Origin: Paenibacillus agri
GTDB lineage: Bacteria; Bacillota; Bacilli; Paenibacillales; Paenibacillaceae
DNA length: 64,000 nucleotides
NCBI RefSeq assembly: GCF_013359945.1
Contig: NZ_JABWCS010000221.1
Location: 186,001 to 250,000, forward strand
Direction: 5' to 3'
Below the pieces are notes generated by a model. The model did no database searches and was not told the DNA's origin. It saw only the letters and a program-made list of their open reading frames with translations. Position 1 is the first letter of the stretch; the number at the start of each line of letters is the position of its first letter. A program made the translations under genes and the position numbers. Shown here piece after piece: positions 1 to 8,541 of this stretch.

Positions 1-1295
1 TCGACAGCACCATCCCGGCGGGAAGCAAGATTCGCCTGCAAAAGGATGCTGCCAATACGTCACAATATGCCATCGACTTTATCAACCTGGAGCAAGTGTC
101 GCCAATTCCAAATCCTGACCCGGCCAAATATGTAGTGCCTACCGGATTTACTCATCAGGATGTGCAGAACGCACTGGATAAATTCCGCATGGATACTACC
201 GGCAACCTCGTCGGTGTCTACCTGCCTGCCGGTACGTATGAGACTTCTAACAAGTTCCAGGTATACGGCAAGCCTGTAAAAATCATTGGCGCAGGACCAT
301 GGTATACACGTTTCGTGGCCCCAGCCAATCAAAGCAATACAGATATCGGATTTAGAGCTACTGATACGGCGAACGGCTCTACTTTTGCCAATTTCGCTTA
401 CTTCGGTAACTATACTTCCCGTATCGACGGTCCGGGTAAAGTCTTTGATTTCGCCAATGTGGCCAACATCACCATCGACAACATCTGGACCGAGCATCAG
501 GTCTGCATGTACTGGGGTGCTAATACGGACTACATGGTCATCAAGAATTCCCGTATCCGTAACACTTTTGCCGACGGTATCAATATGACTAACGGCAGTA
601 CGAACAATCTGGTCTCCAACATTGAAGCACGCGCCACCGGGGATGACAGCTTCGCCTTGTTCTCGGCCATCGATGCGGGCGGATCTGATATGAAGGACAA
701 TGTGTATGAGAATCTGACTTCACTCCTGACCTGGCGTGCAGCTGGACTTGCGGTGTACGGCGGTTATGCCAATACGTTCCGCAACATCTACATCGCTGAT
801 ACGCTGGTATACTCCGGAGTTACGATCAGTTCGCTTGACTTTGGATATCCGATGAATGGTTTCGGAGCTTCTCCAACCACGAATTTCCAGAACATTACGA
901 TTGAGCGGGCGGGCGGACATTTCTGGGGCGCACAGACCTTCCCGGCTATCTGGGTATTCTCGGCCTCCAAGGTGTTCCAGGGAATCCGGGTCAGCGATGT
1001 AGATATCATTGATCCAACATACCACGGCATTATGTTCCAGACGAACTATGTCGGCAATACACCGCAGTTCCCGGTAAAAGACACCATCTTCAACAACATC
1101 ACGATCTCCGGTGCGAAAAAGAGCGGTGACGCGTTTGACGCAAAATCCGGCGTTGGTATCTGGGTGAATGAATCCGCTGAGCCGGGTCAAGGTCCGGCAG
1201 TTGGTTCAGTGACCTTCAACAACCTGAAGATTACGAATACCGTAACACCAATCAAGAACAACACCTCGACATTCACCATTAATGTAAATCCGTAA
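1..1295 (+). CDS. GH87 alpha-1,3-glucanase (mycodextranase-type), 3' part only
   Basis: The frame is open from base 3, so the gene starts outside the window; the apparent start at 96 is an internal GTG. The product is a secreted right-handed beta-helix glycosidase that would cut alpha-1,3-glucan of fungal walls or bacterial biofilm. The best evidence is a catalytic-aspartate pattern: ADGIN (Asp codon at 573) followed 23 and 24 residues later by the pair in GDDSF (codons 642 and 645). This is the spacing of the three catalytic aspartates known in GH87 enzymes. The first ~30 residues look like the end of a beta-sandwich carbohydrate-binding module. The C terminus is complete (TAA at 1293) and ends just after the helix, with no SLH or dockerin domain. 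Family call is confident; exact substrate is inferred. Confidence 0.85.
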   Translation, partial: DSTIPAGSKIRLQKDAANTSQYAIDFINLEQVSPIPNPDPAKYVVPTGFTHQDVQNALDKFRMDTTGNLVGVYLPAGTYETSNKFQVYGKPVKIIGAGPWYTRFVAPANQSNTDIGFRATDTANGSTFANFAYFGNYTSRIDGPGKVFDFANVANITIDNIWTEHQVCMYWGANTDYMVIKNSRIRNTFADGINMTNGSTNNLVSNIEARATGDDSFALFSAIDAGGSDMKDNVYENLTSLLTWRAAGLAVYGGYANTFRNIYIADTLVYSGVTISSLDFGYPMNGFGASPTTNFQNITIERAGGHFWGAQTFPAIWVFSASKVFQGIRVSDVDIIDPTYHGIMFQTNYVGNTPQFPVKDTIFNNITISGAKKSGDAFDAKSGVGIWVNESAEPGQGPAVGSVTFNNLKITNTVTPIKNNTSTFTINVNP

Positions 1296-1333
1296 AGGTT
1301 CATGATTTGACCGGTTAAGCAGCCGGTTGCAAC

Positions 1334-1371
1334 AAGCCGTCTTCCGCTTTTACAGGGGAGCGGCTTTTTGT
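1334..1371 (+). terminator. Intrinsic terminator after the glucanase
   Basis: AAGCCG pairs with CGGCTT across a C/G-rich loop and is followed by TTTTTG. It lies 40 bases after the glucanase stop and before the cysK promoter. Confidence 0.6.
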
Positions 1372-1401
1372 CGTGAGGCCATTTCGTAGATGTTTTTGGA
1401 T

Positions 1402-1430
1402 TCGACAGTAGCCTTATTCACAGTTACAAT
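1402..1430 (+). promoter_or_regulatory. Sigma-A-type promoter for cysK
   Basis: TCGACA (1402-1407) and TACAAT (1425-1430) are separated by 17 bases. The pair lies 54 bases upstream of the cysK ATG. No S-box or T-box leader structure was recognised between it and the gene. Confidence 0.5.
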
Positions 1431-1483
1431 GTAGGAATAGCATGTTTAGGAAAAGAAATGAAATGGAATGAGGAGGCTGCACC

Positions 1484-2404
1484 ATGTCCCCAAAAATAGT
1501 CAATAATATCACCGAGCTGATCGGGAATACGCCAGTTGTGCGTCTGAACCGTCTTACTGGTCCCGGGGATGCGGAAGTTTATGTCAAGCTGGAAATGTAC
1601 AATCCCAGCGGAAGTGTCAAGGACCGGGCAGCATACAATCTGATTTTGCAAGCAGAGCAAGAAGGGCTGTTGAAGCCCGGCGGAACAATTATTGAGCCGA
1701 CCAGCGGAAATACAGGCATTGGGCTCGCTATGAATGCAGCCGCGAAGGGCTATAAGGCCATTCTGATTATGCCGGACAACATGACCAAGGAACGTATTAA
1801 TATTCTAAAAGCCTACGGTGCTGATGTTGTGCTGACTCCCGCTGCGGATCGTATGCCGGGTGCCATCGCTAAAGCGTTGGAGCTTGGCCGAAGTATAGAG
1901 AACAGCTTCATTCCACAGCAATTTGAGAATAAGGCTAATCCCGATATTCACCGGATCACAACAGCGCCGGAAATTCTGGAGCAGATGGAAGGGCGACTGG
2001 ATGTGTTCGTAGCTACTTCAGGTACAGGCGGAACGATCACCGGTACTGGGGAAGTGCTGCGCCGGAAACTCCCGGATATCCGTATTCTTGTGGTGGAACC
2101 ACAGGGCTCTCCGGTATTGTCGGGCGGAACCCCGGGTCCGCATAAGCTAGTGGGCACCAGTCCTGGCTTTGTTCCTGCGATTCTCAATACTGAGGTGTAC
2201 GATGAAATTGTGCAGGTGGCGGATGAAGATGCTCTGGATATCGTAAGATCACTGGCGGCACAAGAAGGTATTCTAATCGGACCGTCCGGCGGCGCGGCAG
2301 TATGGACTGCTCTGCGGGAGGCCCGGCGGCTCGGCCCAGGCAAGCGGGTGCTGTGTATTGCTCCGGATACCGGTGAGCGTTACTTGAGCATGGGGATTTT
2401 CTAA
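1484..2404 (+). CDS. cysK: Cysteine synthase (O-acetylserine sulfhydrylase)
   Basis: PLP enzyme that makes L-cysteine from O-acetylserine and sulfide in the cytoplasm. At 306 residues it has the normal length for the family. The PLP lysine is Lys46 in PSGSVKDRAA. The substrate-binding TSGNTGIGLA loop and the glycine-rich phosphate cradle ATSGTGGTITG are intact. The C-terminal PDTGERYLS motif is typical of CysK rather than cystathionine beta-synthase, as there is no CBS or heme domain. ATG 1484 has AGGAGG seven bases upstream. A lipoprotein gene follows after 24 bases and may be cotranscribed. Confidence 0.95.
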   Translation: MSPKIVNNITELIGNTPVVRLNRLTGPGDAEVYVKLEMYNPSGSVKDRAAYNLILQAEQEGLLKPGGTIIEPTSGNTGIGLAMNAAAKGYKAILIMPDNMTKERINILKAYGADVVLTPAADRMPGAIAKALELGRSIENSFIPQQFENKANPDIHRITTAPEILEQMEGRLDVFVATSGTGGTITGTGEVLRRKLPDIRILVVEPQGSPVLSGGTPGPHKLVGTSPGFVPAILNTEVYDEIVQVADEDALDIVRSLAAQEGILIGPSGGAAVWTALREARRLGPGKRVLCIAPDTGERYLSMGIF

Positions 2405-2428
2405 TCCACTAACGGCGGAGGTACAGGA

Positions 2429-3403
2429 ATGAAGAAATATGCGGGGATGACCGTGACTGCTGTGCTGACTATGATACTGGCTGGATGCTCTGTTGTGGAT
2501 CATACAGGGAATACGCAGAGCGGTGGGAACGCTGCTCCGCAAGCGTCCTCGAGTCCAGCCGCTGCAGAGACAGCTTCGCCGGAGCCTGTGGCAGAGGCTT
2601 CCCCGACTGCGGAGAACGCCGAAGCGGCAGAGGTTCTGGACACTGGGAAGTTGTCCGAGAATTTCGGGTTTGCCGATGCGGAGGGGAAGCAGATTCTGGT
2701 TACCGCACAGGAAGAGGGACAGGACAAGGCGCTATCACTGCTGGATCGGGCTATCGGCAACAACGGACAAGTGCTGACCGTGAAGTTCGTGAAATGGCAG
2801 CCCGGCAGTGAGGAGGGGACTGGACGGGAGATGGCGCATAACTTTGCGCATTTGCCAGGATACATCTTCACAGTCGAAGAAGGAAGCGCCGTCCCCGATG
2901 CTACCTATTATTTGACCACGGAAGTAGATTTCAACGCTAAGTCTCTACTAGACGTTAAGCCAGCCAATGAAGATTTGGCGAACCCTCCGGTAGTGGGTGA
3001 AGACGTGCGGAAGGCGATCGCTGCGGTCAAGAAGCGGGAGATTCAGAGCATCGGGAAGATTGCCGATCTGTCCCCGGACCGCGAGCTATATGTTGTCCAG
3101 TTTGTGCGGCAGGATAAGGATATGCTGTTCAGTCTTGTGCTGAAAGAAGGAGAATCCCTTGCCTTTATGGACTATCCCGCGGTTGTTCAGGATGACGATT
3201 ACTCCGTATGGCGGGTGGATGATGGGGGAGAGGTATCTCCCGGCATGTTCTCGGTACTGTTTGCCGCCCAAAAAGCGGACGGTGTCCTGCTCGGGATCAA
3301 CTGGTGGGGCGCAGAAGGGGTTAATACTTTTTTTCTGAATCAGCATGAAGCGACGTTTAAGGAACTGGACATTCAATATGGGCGTTATACCTCTCCTTTA
3401 TAG
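2429..3403 (+). CDS. Lipoprotein of unknown function
   Basis: 324 residues with a lipoprotein signal peptide: positive MKKYAG, hydrophobic core, lipobox ILAGC (lipidated Cys at residue 20). A ~45-residue Ala/Ser/Pro/Glu-rich linker follows, as is common for proteins tethered outside the membrane. The remaining ~250 residues are mixed alpha/beta, soluble and acidic; I recognise no family. AGGTACAGGA upstream of ATG 2429 serves as ribosome-binding site. It is 24 bases after cysK and is followed by a strong terminator, so the two probably share a transcript. No functional link to cysteine synthesis is visible. Confidence 0.8.
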   Translation: MKKYAGMTVTAVLTMILAGCSVVDHTGNTQSGGNAAPQASSSPAAAETASPEPVAEASPTAENAEAAEVLDTGKLSENFGFADAEGKQILVTAQEEGQDKALSLLDRAIGNNGQVLTVKFVKWQPGSEEGTGREMAHNFAHLPGYIFTVEEGSAVPDATYYLTTEVDFNAKSLLDVKPANEDLANPPVVGEDVRKAIAAVKKREIQSIGKIADLSPDRELYVVQFVRQDKDMLFSLVLKEGESLAFMDYPAVVQDDDYSVWRVDDGGEVSPGMFSVLFAAQKADGVLLGINWWGAEGVNTFFLNQHEATFKELDIQYGRYTSPL

Positions 3404-3474
3404 AAGTGCTCAGAACGTTACATAATCCGCTAAACCAAGTGCACTGGATCGAACAGAACTCGTCTAAAAATAAT

Positions 3475-3534
3475 AAGCTCCCCTAACAGCAGGCAGGTTT
3501 AAATAATAACCTGTAGCTGAGGGGAGCTTTTTTA
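3475..3534. terminator. Strong intrinsic terminator
   Basis: AAGCTCCCCT pairs with AGGGGAGCTT, with an internal CAGGTT/AACCTG stem, followed by T6. It closes the cysK-lipoprotein transcript and could also serve the convergent acetyltransferase gene. Confidence 0.85.
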
Positions 3535-3590
3535 TGATCCTATGTTTGGAACTCTAGCATGTGTTAGCGGATATGTATGGTTAACAGGCT

Positions 3591-4178
3591 CTAACTTTTC
3601 CAATATTTTGTCTTATCTTCTTCAGTGATGGCTCTAATCACTTTGCATGGATTCCCCGCAGCAATCACCCCGGATGGGATATCGCGGTTGATCACACTGC
3701 CTGCTCCGATAACGCAGTTATCCCCGATGGTCACTCCTGGCAAAACAACGACATTACCACCAAACCATACATTGTTGCCAACGGTAATCGGGTAGGCGTA
3801 TTCCAAGCCTTGGTTACGTTGCTGGGCATCCAATGGATGACCAGCGGTGTAAAAGCCACAGTTTGGAGCAATAAATACATTATCTCCAAACGTTACTTTG
3901 GCACAATCTAAAATGACGCAATTATGATTAGCGTAGAAATTTTCACCAAGCTCGATATTATATCCGTAATCACACCAGAACGGCTGCTCAATGTGGAAGT
4001 TCTTGCCGGCTTTTCCGACCAATTGTTTAATTACTGCTTTACGTTCATTTATGCTAGAAGGACGTAATTGATTGTAATCGTGACAGAGATCCTTAGCATA
4101 TGTTCTTTCTCTAATAAGTAAGGGATCATTGTTGTTATCATATAGCAATCCTTTGCGTGCTTTCTCTTTTTCGTTCAT
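3591..4178 (-). CDS. Maltose/galactoside O-acetyltransferase family enzyme
   Basis: 195 residues. An N-terminal helical Mac domain (roughly 1-60, with KARKGLLYD and RERTYAKDLC) precedes a left-handed beta-helix made of hexapeptide repeats (about 75-185; PVTIGNNVWFGGNV, VTIGDNCVIGAGSV). This is the Maa/LacA/NodL architecture: acetyl-CoA-dependent acetylation of a sugar hydroxyl, working as a trimer. The catalytic His is in the TAGHPLD segment. The start is preceded by GGGAGGAAATAAAC. It is transcribed alone, convergent with the cysK unit. The real acceptor sugar cannot be read from sequence. Confidence 0.9.
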   Translation of the reverse strand: MNEKEKARKGLLYDNNNDPLLIRERTYAKDLCHDYNQLRPSSINERKAVIKQLVGKAGKNFHIEQPFWCDYGYNIELGENFYANHNCVILDCAKVTFGDNVFIAPNCGFYTAGHPLDAQQRNQGLEYAYPITVGNNVWFGGNVVVLPGVTIGDNCVIGAGSVINRDIPSGVIAAGNPCKVIRAITEEDKTKYWKS

Positions 4179-4426
4179 GTTTATTTCCTCCCGCTTCCAA
4201 GATCAATCTATATGATGATACCTACAATTTCCCATACAAGCAAGTAAATAAGGCACTGCATTACCTACTCAAACTGCTTGTCTCTCAGATAATCTAAATA
4301 CCGTACAGCCACCCTGATACTACAATAGATTCGAGGTGATTCCAATGTTATGTAACTGAGGGGTAACGTCATAGAAGCTGGAGAAAGCCATTAATGGACT
4401 TTCTCCAGCTTCTATTGTGACCGTTG
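4179..4426. other. Intergenic region with a long perfect hairpin
   Basis: 248 bases. The only clear feature is a perfect 15-bp inverted repeat, 4373-4387 against 4399-4413 (AGAAGCTGGAGAAAG and its complement, 11-base loop). It lies just after the stop of the minus-strand GH2 gene. No T-run follows on either strand, so it may act as an RNA-stabilising 3' hairpin rather than a classic terminator. Confidence 0.6.
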
Positions 4427-6175
4427 CTATTCCTCTATTGCCGCTTTTTTCGTATTAATTGCGCGAATGATCTCAGGATCTAGTTTGGGTGTTCTGTCGT
4501 AAGTATATAAGCCGTTGACTTCCAGCTCCACATCATACAGCTGTGTGTAACAGAAACCGAACATGCTGTGGTTATCGAGCAATGTGGTGGTGAGGCCGTC
4601 GTAGCGAGCTATGAATTCATCAAGACTCTGCGGGCGCTCCCCATAGCCCCAGGAGTCCTGATCCAGCTGACCAGGATTCCACCAGATCCCGCCGTATTCG
4701 CTGACGAAATAAGGCTGTCCTTCATACTTTTGGCGCTCGGGGAATGTGTTGAACACTTCGCCACCCTCGGCCATAGGGGCGTAACGGGCCCGGAATGATT
4801 CCGTATTCTGATCGTAGTCGTGCACATCAAATATATCAGTCACAACGTGGAAATTGCCGCTCGTATCGATTACCGGCCGGGTTGGATCGATCGCTTTCGT
4901 GGTTTCGTACACAATTCGAAGTACCTCGTTATCCTGACGTGCGCCGTTACGGGAATCCCATGTCTCATTGAATGGACACCAGCCGATCACACTCGGGTGG
5001 TTAAAGTCGCGCTCAATCCCCTCAATCCATTCCGGCAGAAATTGCGATAGTCCTTGGGCGGTAGATATATTCAAACCCCAGTTAGCATGCTCGCCCCAGA
5101 CTAGGTATCCTAGCTTATCGGCCCAATACAAGAATCGGGGCTCGAACATTTTCTCATGGAGTCTTGCACCATTAAACCCAAGCCCCAGCGATATTTCAAT
5201 ATCACGCTTCAAATCATCATCGGTTGGAGCCGTATATATACCTTCCGGATAGAAGCCTTGGTCGAGAACAAGTCGCTGAAAGACTGATTTTCCGTTAATT
5301 CGGACAGCCATACCATCAAGCTGGATGGTACGAAGGCCAAAATAGGAGACGGCTGAATCGATTATCGTGTCACCGCTGACTATTTTTATATTCAAATCAT
5401 ACAAGTTGGGTGAACCCGCTTGCCAAAGATGAGTCTCGGATAAAGGAAGCGTCAACTTAGTAGAGGAACCACCACAGATCACAGATACAGCGCCAACTGT
5501 TTTTTTCTCGTAGAAAGCCTCACAAGTAAATTGCAACCCGTTCACCGCGCCATTAAATTTGGCTTCCAAATGAATGCAAGCGTTCTCAGTGTCAGGCGTT
5601 ATACGGAAGGAAGAGATATAAGTATCGGGTACGGATTCGAGCCATACGGTCTGCCAAATTCCGGTTGTCCGCGTATATTCGCAACCATGGGAATGATAGG
5701 CGGTGGATTGTTTACCACAGGGCTGTAGACCGGACCTATTATCGTCCTGAGCATATACGGTGATGATATTATCACCTTGCTTCAAGGCATTTGTGATATC
5801 GAACGAGAATGACGAGTAACCCCCGCGGTGTGTTCCGACAAACTGCTCGTTAACCCAAACCTCGGTTTCGTAATCGACAGCCCCGAAATGAAGCAGCGTT
5901 TTACGGCCCAACCATGCTTCAGGTGTCGTGAAGCTCCGCTTGTACCAGACAGCATTCATAAAATCAGTGTGGCCTATACCGGATAGTTTGCTTTCAGGGC
6001 AGAAGGGTACAAGGATCGATTGCTTCAACTGGATATCATCCTTCTGTAAACCACGAGCCTTTCCGCTACACCCTTGATCCATCTCAAACTGCCATTCTCC
6101 ATTTAAATTCATCCACTGTTCTCGAACAAACTGAGGTCTTGGATATTCCGGGCGTGGCAACTTATTTGCTGACAT
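4427..6175 (-). CDS. Glycoside hydrolase family 2 enzyme (beta-galactosidase/glucuronidase-like)
   Basis: 582 residues: an N-terminal jelly-roll sugar-binding domain (about 1-180), an immunoglobulin-like domain (about 185-285), then a TIM barrel. The acid/base is Glu404 in GWCPFNETWD and the nucleophile is Glu493 in YFVSEYGG, both placed as in GH2. There is no signal peptide, so the enzyme is cytoplasmic and would need an imported oligosaccharide. I chose the second ATG (6175): the AAAAGGAG site sits 7 bases before it, whereas the ATG at 6181 would abut the site. It is short compared with LacZ (about 1000 residues) and closer to compact glucuronidase-like GH2 enzymes. It is divergent from an ArsR-type regulator, with matched palindromes at both ends of the gap. 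Confidence 0.88.
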   Translation of the reverse strand: MSANKLPRPEYPRPQFVREQWMNLNGEWQFEMDQGCSGKARGLQKDDIQLKQSILVPFCPESKLSGIGHTDFMNAVWYKRSFTTPEAWLGRKTLLHFGAVDYETEVWVNEQFVGTHRGGYSSFSFDITNALKQGDNIITVYAQDDNRSGLQPCGKQSTAYHSHGCEYTRTTGIWQTVWLESVPDTYISSFRITPDTENACIHLEAKFNGAVNGLQFTCEAFYEKKTVGAVSVICGGSSTKLTLPLSETHLWQAGSPNLYDLNIKIVSGDTIIDSAVSYFGLRTIQLDGMAVRINGKSVFQRLVLDQGFYPEGIYTAPTDDDLKRDIEISLGLGFNGARLHEKMFEPRFLYWADKLGYLVWGEHANWGLNISTAQGLSQFLPEWIEGIERDFNHPSVIGWCPFNETWDSRNGARQDNEVLRIVYETTKAIDPTRPVIDTSGNFHVVTDIFDVHDYDQNTESFRARYAPMAEGGEVFNTFPERQKYEGQPYFVSEYGGIWWNPGQLDQDSWGYGERPQSLDEFIARYDGLTTTLLDNHSMFGFCYTQLYDVELEVNGLYTYDRTPKLDPEIIRAINTKKAAIEE

Positions 6176-6203
6176 AATCATTCTCCTTTTAATTAATTTA
6201 AAA

Positions 6204-6217
6204 GTTAATTGATTAAC
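6204..6217. promoter_or_regulatory. Operator-like palindrome near the GH2 start
   Basis: GTTAATTGATTAAC consists of perfect 6-base arms (GTTAAT/ATTAAC) around TG. It lies about 30 bases upstream of the GH2 start and matches 12 of 14 bases with the site at 6302-6315. This pairing suggests that the divergent regulator binds here. Confidence 0.5.
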
Positions 6218-6301
6218 AAATAATGATGACTCTCCATCATAATAATGTCGCTATTTCTATCTGTCAAGTCATTATTCTCTCTGCAATCTGAAGGTGAAGT
6301 A

Positions 6302-6315
6302 GTTGATTGGTTAAC
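6302..6315. promoter_or_regulatory. Second operator-like palindrome near the regulator start
   Basis: GTTGATTGGTTAAC is a near copy of the 6204-6217 site. It lies about 50 bases upstream of the ArsR-type gene, consistent with autoregulation. Inference from symmetry and repetition only. Confidence 0.45.
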
Positions 6316-6364
6316 ATTTAGGTTATATAATTGATAAAAGACTTAGAAGAAGAGAGGCATCATC

Positions 6365-7267
6365 ATGCAATCGATCGAAGTGAACAGCAGTAACTTGGCA
6401 TTTCTGGAATGTTTATCGTCGGGTACCCGGATTAGAATCATTGAGTTATTGAATGACAGACCGATGAATATTGGAGAATTGGCTGAGGCCATCGACGTTT
6501 CTTCCGCCATTATTACGAAACATATTCAGAAGATGGAGCGTGCGGGGATTATCTCATGCGAGACCAGTGTCGGTAAGCGGGGAATGCAGAAGTTGTGTTC
6601 ACTTCAGATGGATTCCATTAACCTTCAATTCAGAGTCAGTAAGCCGCAACCTAAGAAAAGCTACAACGTCTCAATGCCAGTTGGCCAATATGCAGCCTTT
6701 GAAGTGAATCCAACCTGCGGACTGGCCTCCGAGTTGAAAATGATCGGCATGGTCGACGATCCGCGCTATTTTGCCGATCCCGAACATGTTCAGGCGAAGC
6801 ATCTCTGGTTTGGTAGCGGGTGGATCGAGTATCGTATCCCCAATTTCCTGCTGAGTAATCAACTGCTCAAACGTCTGGAAATATCACTTGAGATATGTTC
6901 AGAAGCGCCGGGCTTTAACGAACAGTGGCCTTCAGATATTAGTTTTTTCATCAATGGAATCGAAGTAGGAATGTGGACGTCACCGGGGGATTTTGGCAGC
7001 AAGCCTGGTATATTTACTCCCGACTGGTGGCATCATGGTACGCAATATGGTCTACTTAAGACGCTGGTTGTAATGGAAGAGGGCACTTACATGGATGGTG
7101 TCCGGATATCTGATGTGACAACATCAATGCTCGGCATCAACTTTAGCAAAGAGGTAACGCTGCGGATAGCTTCGCCGACAAGTGCAGAAAACTGCGGAGG
7201 AGTTACGTTATTTGGTAAAGGGTTTGGAAATTACGACCAGGATATAGAGGTCAATATGTATTATTGA
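6365..7267 (+). CDS. ArsR-type winged-helix regulator with a large C-terminal domain
   Basis: 300 residues. Residues 10-90 form a winged helix (TRIRIIELLNDRPMNIGELA, then the recognition helix SSAIITKHIQKMERAG). It lacks the cysteine metal sites of classic ArsR sensors. The remaining ~200 residues are beta-rich with many aromatics (WFGSGWIEYRIP, FTPDWWHHGTQYG), resembling a carbohydrate-binding or jelly-roll fold more than a metal sensor. Its divergent pairing with a GH2 gene suggests that it senses the glycoside or its product. AGAAGAGAGG precedes the ATG. Regulator call is firm; ligand class is inferred. Confidence 0.85.
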   Translation: MQSIEVNSSNLAFLECLSSGTRIRIIELLNDRPMNIGELAEAIDVSSAIITKHIQKMERAGIISCETSVGKRGMQKLCSLQMDSINLQFRVSKPQPKKSYNVSMPVGQYAAFEVNPTCGLASELKMIGMVDDPRYFADPEHVQAKHLWFGSGWIEYRIPNFLLSNQLLKRLEISLEICSEAPGFNEQWPSDISFFINGIEVGMWTSPGDFGSKPGIFTPDWWHHGTQYGLLKTLVVMEEGTYMDGVRISDVTTSMLGINFSKEVTLRIASPTSAENCGGVTLFGKGFGNYDQDIEVNMYY

Positions 7268-7332
7268 TTGTTTCAATGTCTATTCATTTATATTATGCTT
7301 AATTAAAACACTTTTGATAATAGCTAAAAGAG

Positions 7333-8373
7333 GTGTGTGAAATTAGTCAGATCACGAACAATTCGATTCGCGTTAAAAAAATCAACCAGGAACTGATCAA
7401 GCAAGCTTTAAAAATGATGAAGCAAGGCACAAAGTCTATGATTGCAAGTGCTACAGGCTTAAGTGTTGCTACCTGCGGCAATATTTTAAATGAATTTCTT
7501 GAAACAGGTGAAGTGATTGAAACTGAAATGGAGCAGCCAAACGGGGGAAGACCAGCGAAGCGCTTCGTATATAATTCCAATTTTGCCTACATCGCCTGTA
7601 TATATATTAACGCTGAAGGGGATCAACACTCATTAACTTATAGGGTAGCGAACTTATCGGGTGAGGAGATTGATGCTGGTCTTCATGCCGTAGAGCTGGC
7701 CGACGTTACTGTTATTGAGCATGTAATCGAATCGCTGATCACCAAGCATCCCGAGATTAAGGCCCTTGGTATTGGGATTCCAGGTCTTGTCCATCAAGGG
7801 GTCATTAACGTTTGTGACATTGCAGAGTTAATTGATGTACCTTTAGAATCACGTTTAAAAGAGAAATATGAGATTGAGGTTACCGTTGATAATGATATGA
7901 ACCTGACGGTTTATGGCTTTTATAAAAAGCAGGATTATGAAGAGGACAAAACCATTGTAGTGGTGACCTTCCCGCGGAATAACTTTCCCGGATCGGGCAT
8001 GATGATTGACGGATATATTCATCGCGGCACAACCCAGTTTGCGGGGGAGGTATCCTTTCTGCCCTTTGGGATCTCACGTCAAGAGCAGTTTGCCAGGCTG
8101 CACCAGCAAGATACATTTGAGTCTTTGGCAGCCACGACGATTATGTCGCTCATTGCAGTTATTAACCCCGAGACGATAGCACTAACTGGAGAACTGGCGA
8201 AAGAAGAGCATATTAAGGGAATCTATCAGCTCTGCTCGGGCGTCATTCCTGATGAGCATATGCCACAAATTATCGTGTTAGATCATCCGCATGACCACTA
8301 CATGAATGGATTAATTGCTGTCACGCTGGAAAGCTTGAGCTATAATCTGCAGTTGGTTGAGAGACGACGGTAG
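7333..8373 (+). CDS. ROK-family transcriptional regulator
   Basis: About 346 residues: an N-terminal winged helix (MIASATGLSVATCGNIL, with the wing NGGRPAKR) followed by a ROK sugar-kinase-like domain (GIGIPGLV, VDNDMN, GEVSFLPFG). Such proteins repress sugar-utilisation genes, with a sugar as inducer. The start is uncertain. GTG 7333 is the first standard start but lies inside the AGAGGTG ribosome-binding site. ATT 7342, giving SQITNNSIR as residues 2-10, sits six bases after that site. It follows the GH2/ArsR pair and ends at its own terminator, so it may belong to the same sugar locus. Confidence 0.88.
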   Translation: MCEISQITNNSIRVKKINQELIKQALKMMKQGTKSMIASATGLSVATCGNILNEFLETGEVIETEMEQPNGGRPAKRFVYNSNFAYIACIYINAEGDQHSLTYRVANLSGEEIDAGLHAVELADVTVIEHVIESLITKHPEIKALGIGIPGLVHQGVINVCDIAELIDVPLESRLKEKYEIEVTVDNDMNLTVYGFYKKQDYEEDKTIVVVTFPRNNFPGSGMMIDGYIHRGTTQFAGEVSFLPFGISRQEQFARLHQQDTFESLAATTIMSLIAVINPETIALTGELAKEEHIKGIYQLCSGVIPDEHMPQIIVLDHPHDHYMNGLIAVTLESLSYNLQLVERRR

Positions 8374-8401
8374 GGTTTTTGAAGAGGATAGTTATTGGAT
8401 T

Positions 8402-8427
8402 AAACGCCTGAGAAGGCGTTTTTTTGT
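8402..8427 (+). terminator. Intrinsic terminator after the ROK gene
   Basis: AAACGCC TGAGA AGGCGTT followed by a run of seven T, 28 bases after the ROK stop. Confidence 0.85.
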
Positions 8428-8541
8428 TTTGTGTAAGCTTATTAGTAATACTTTATTTGAATTAAAACATAGGTTAAAGGATATTTCTCGTATTAATCTC
8501 CCTTTGTTACAATCAGGTTGTTATCTAAAGGAGGTTATATA

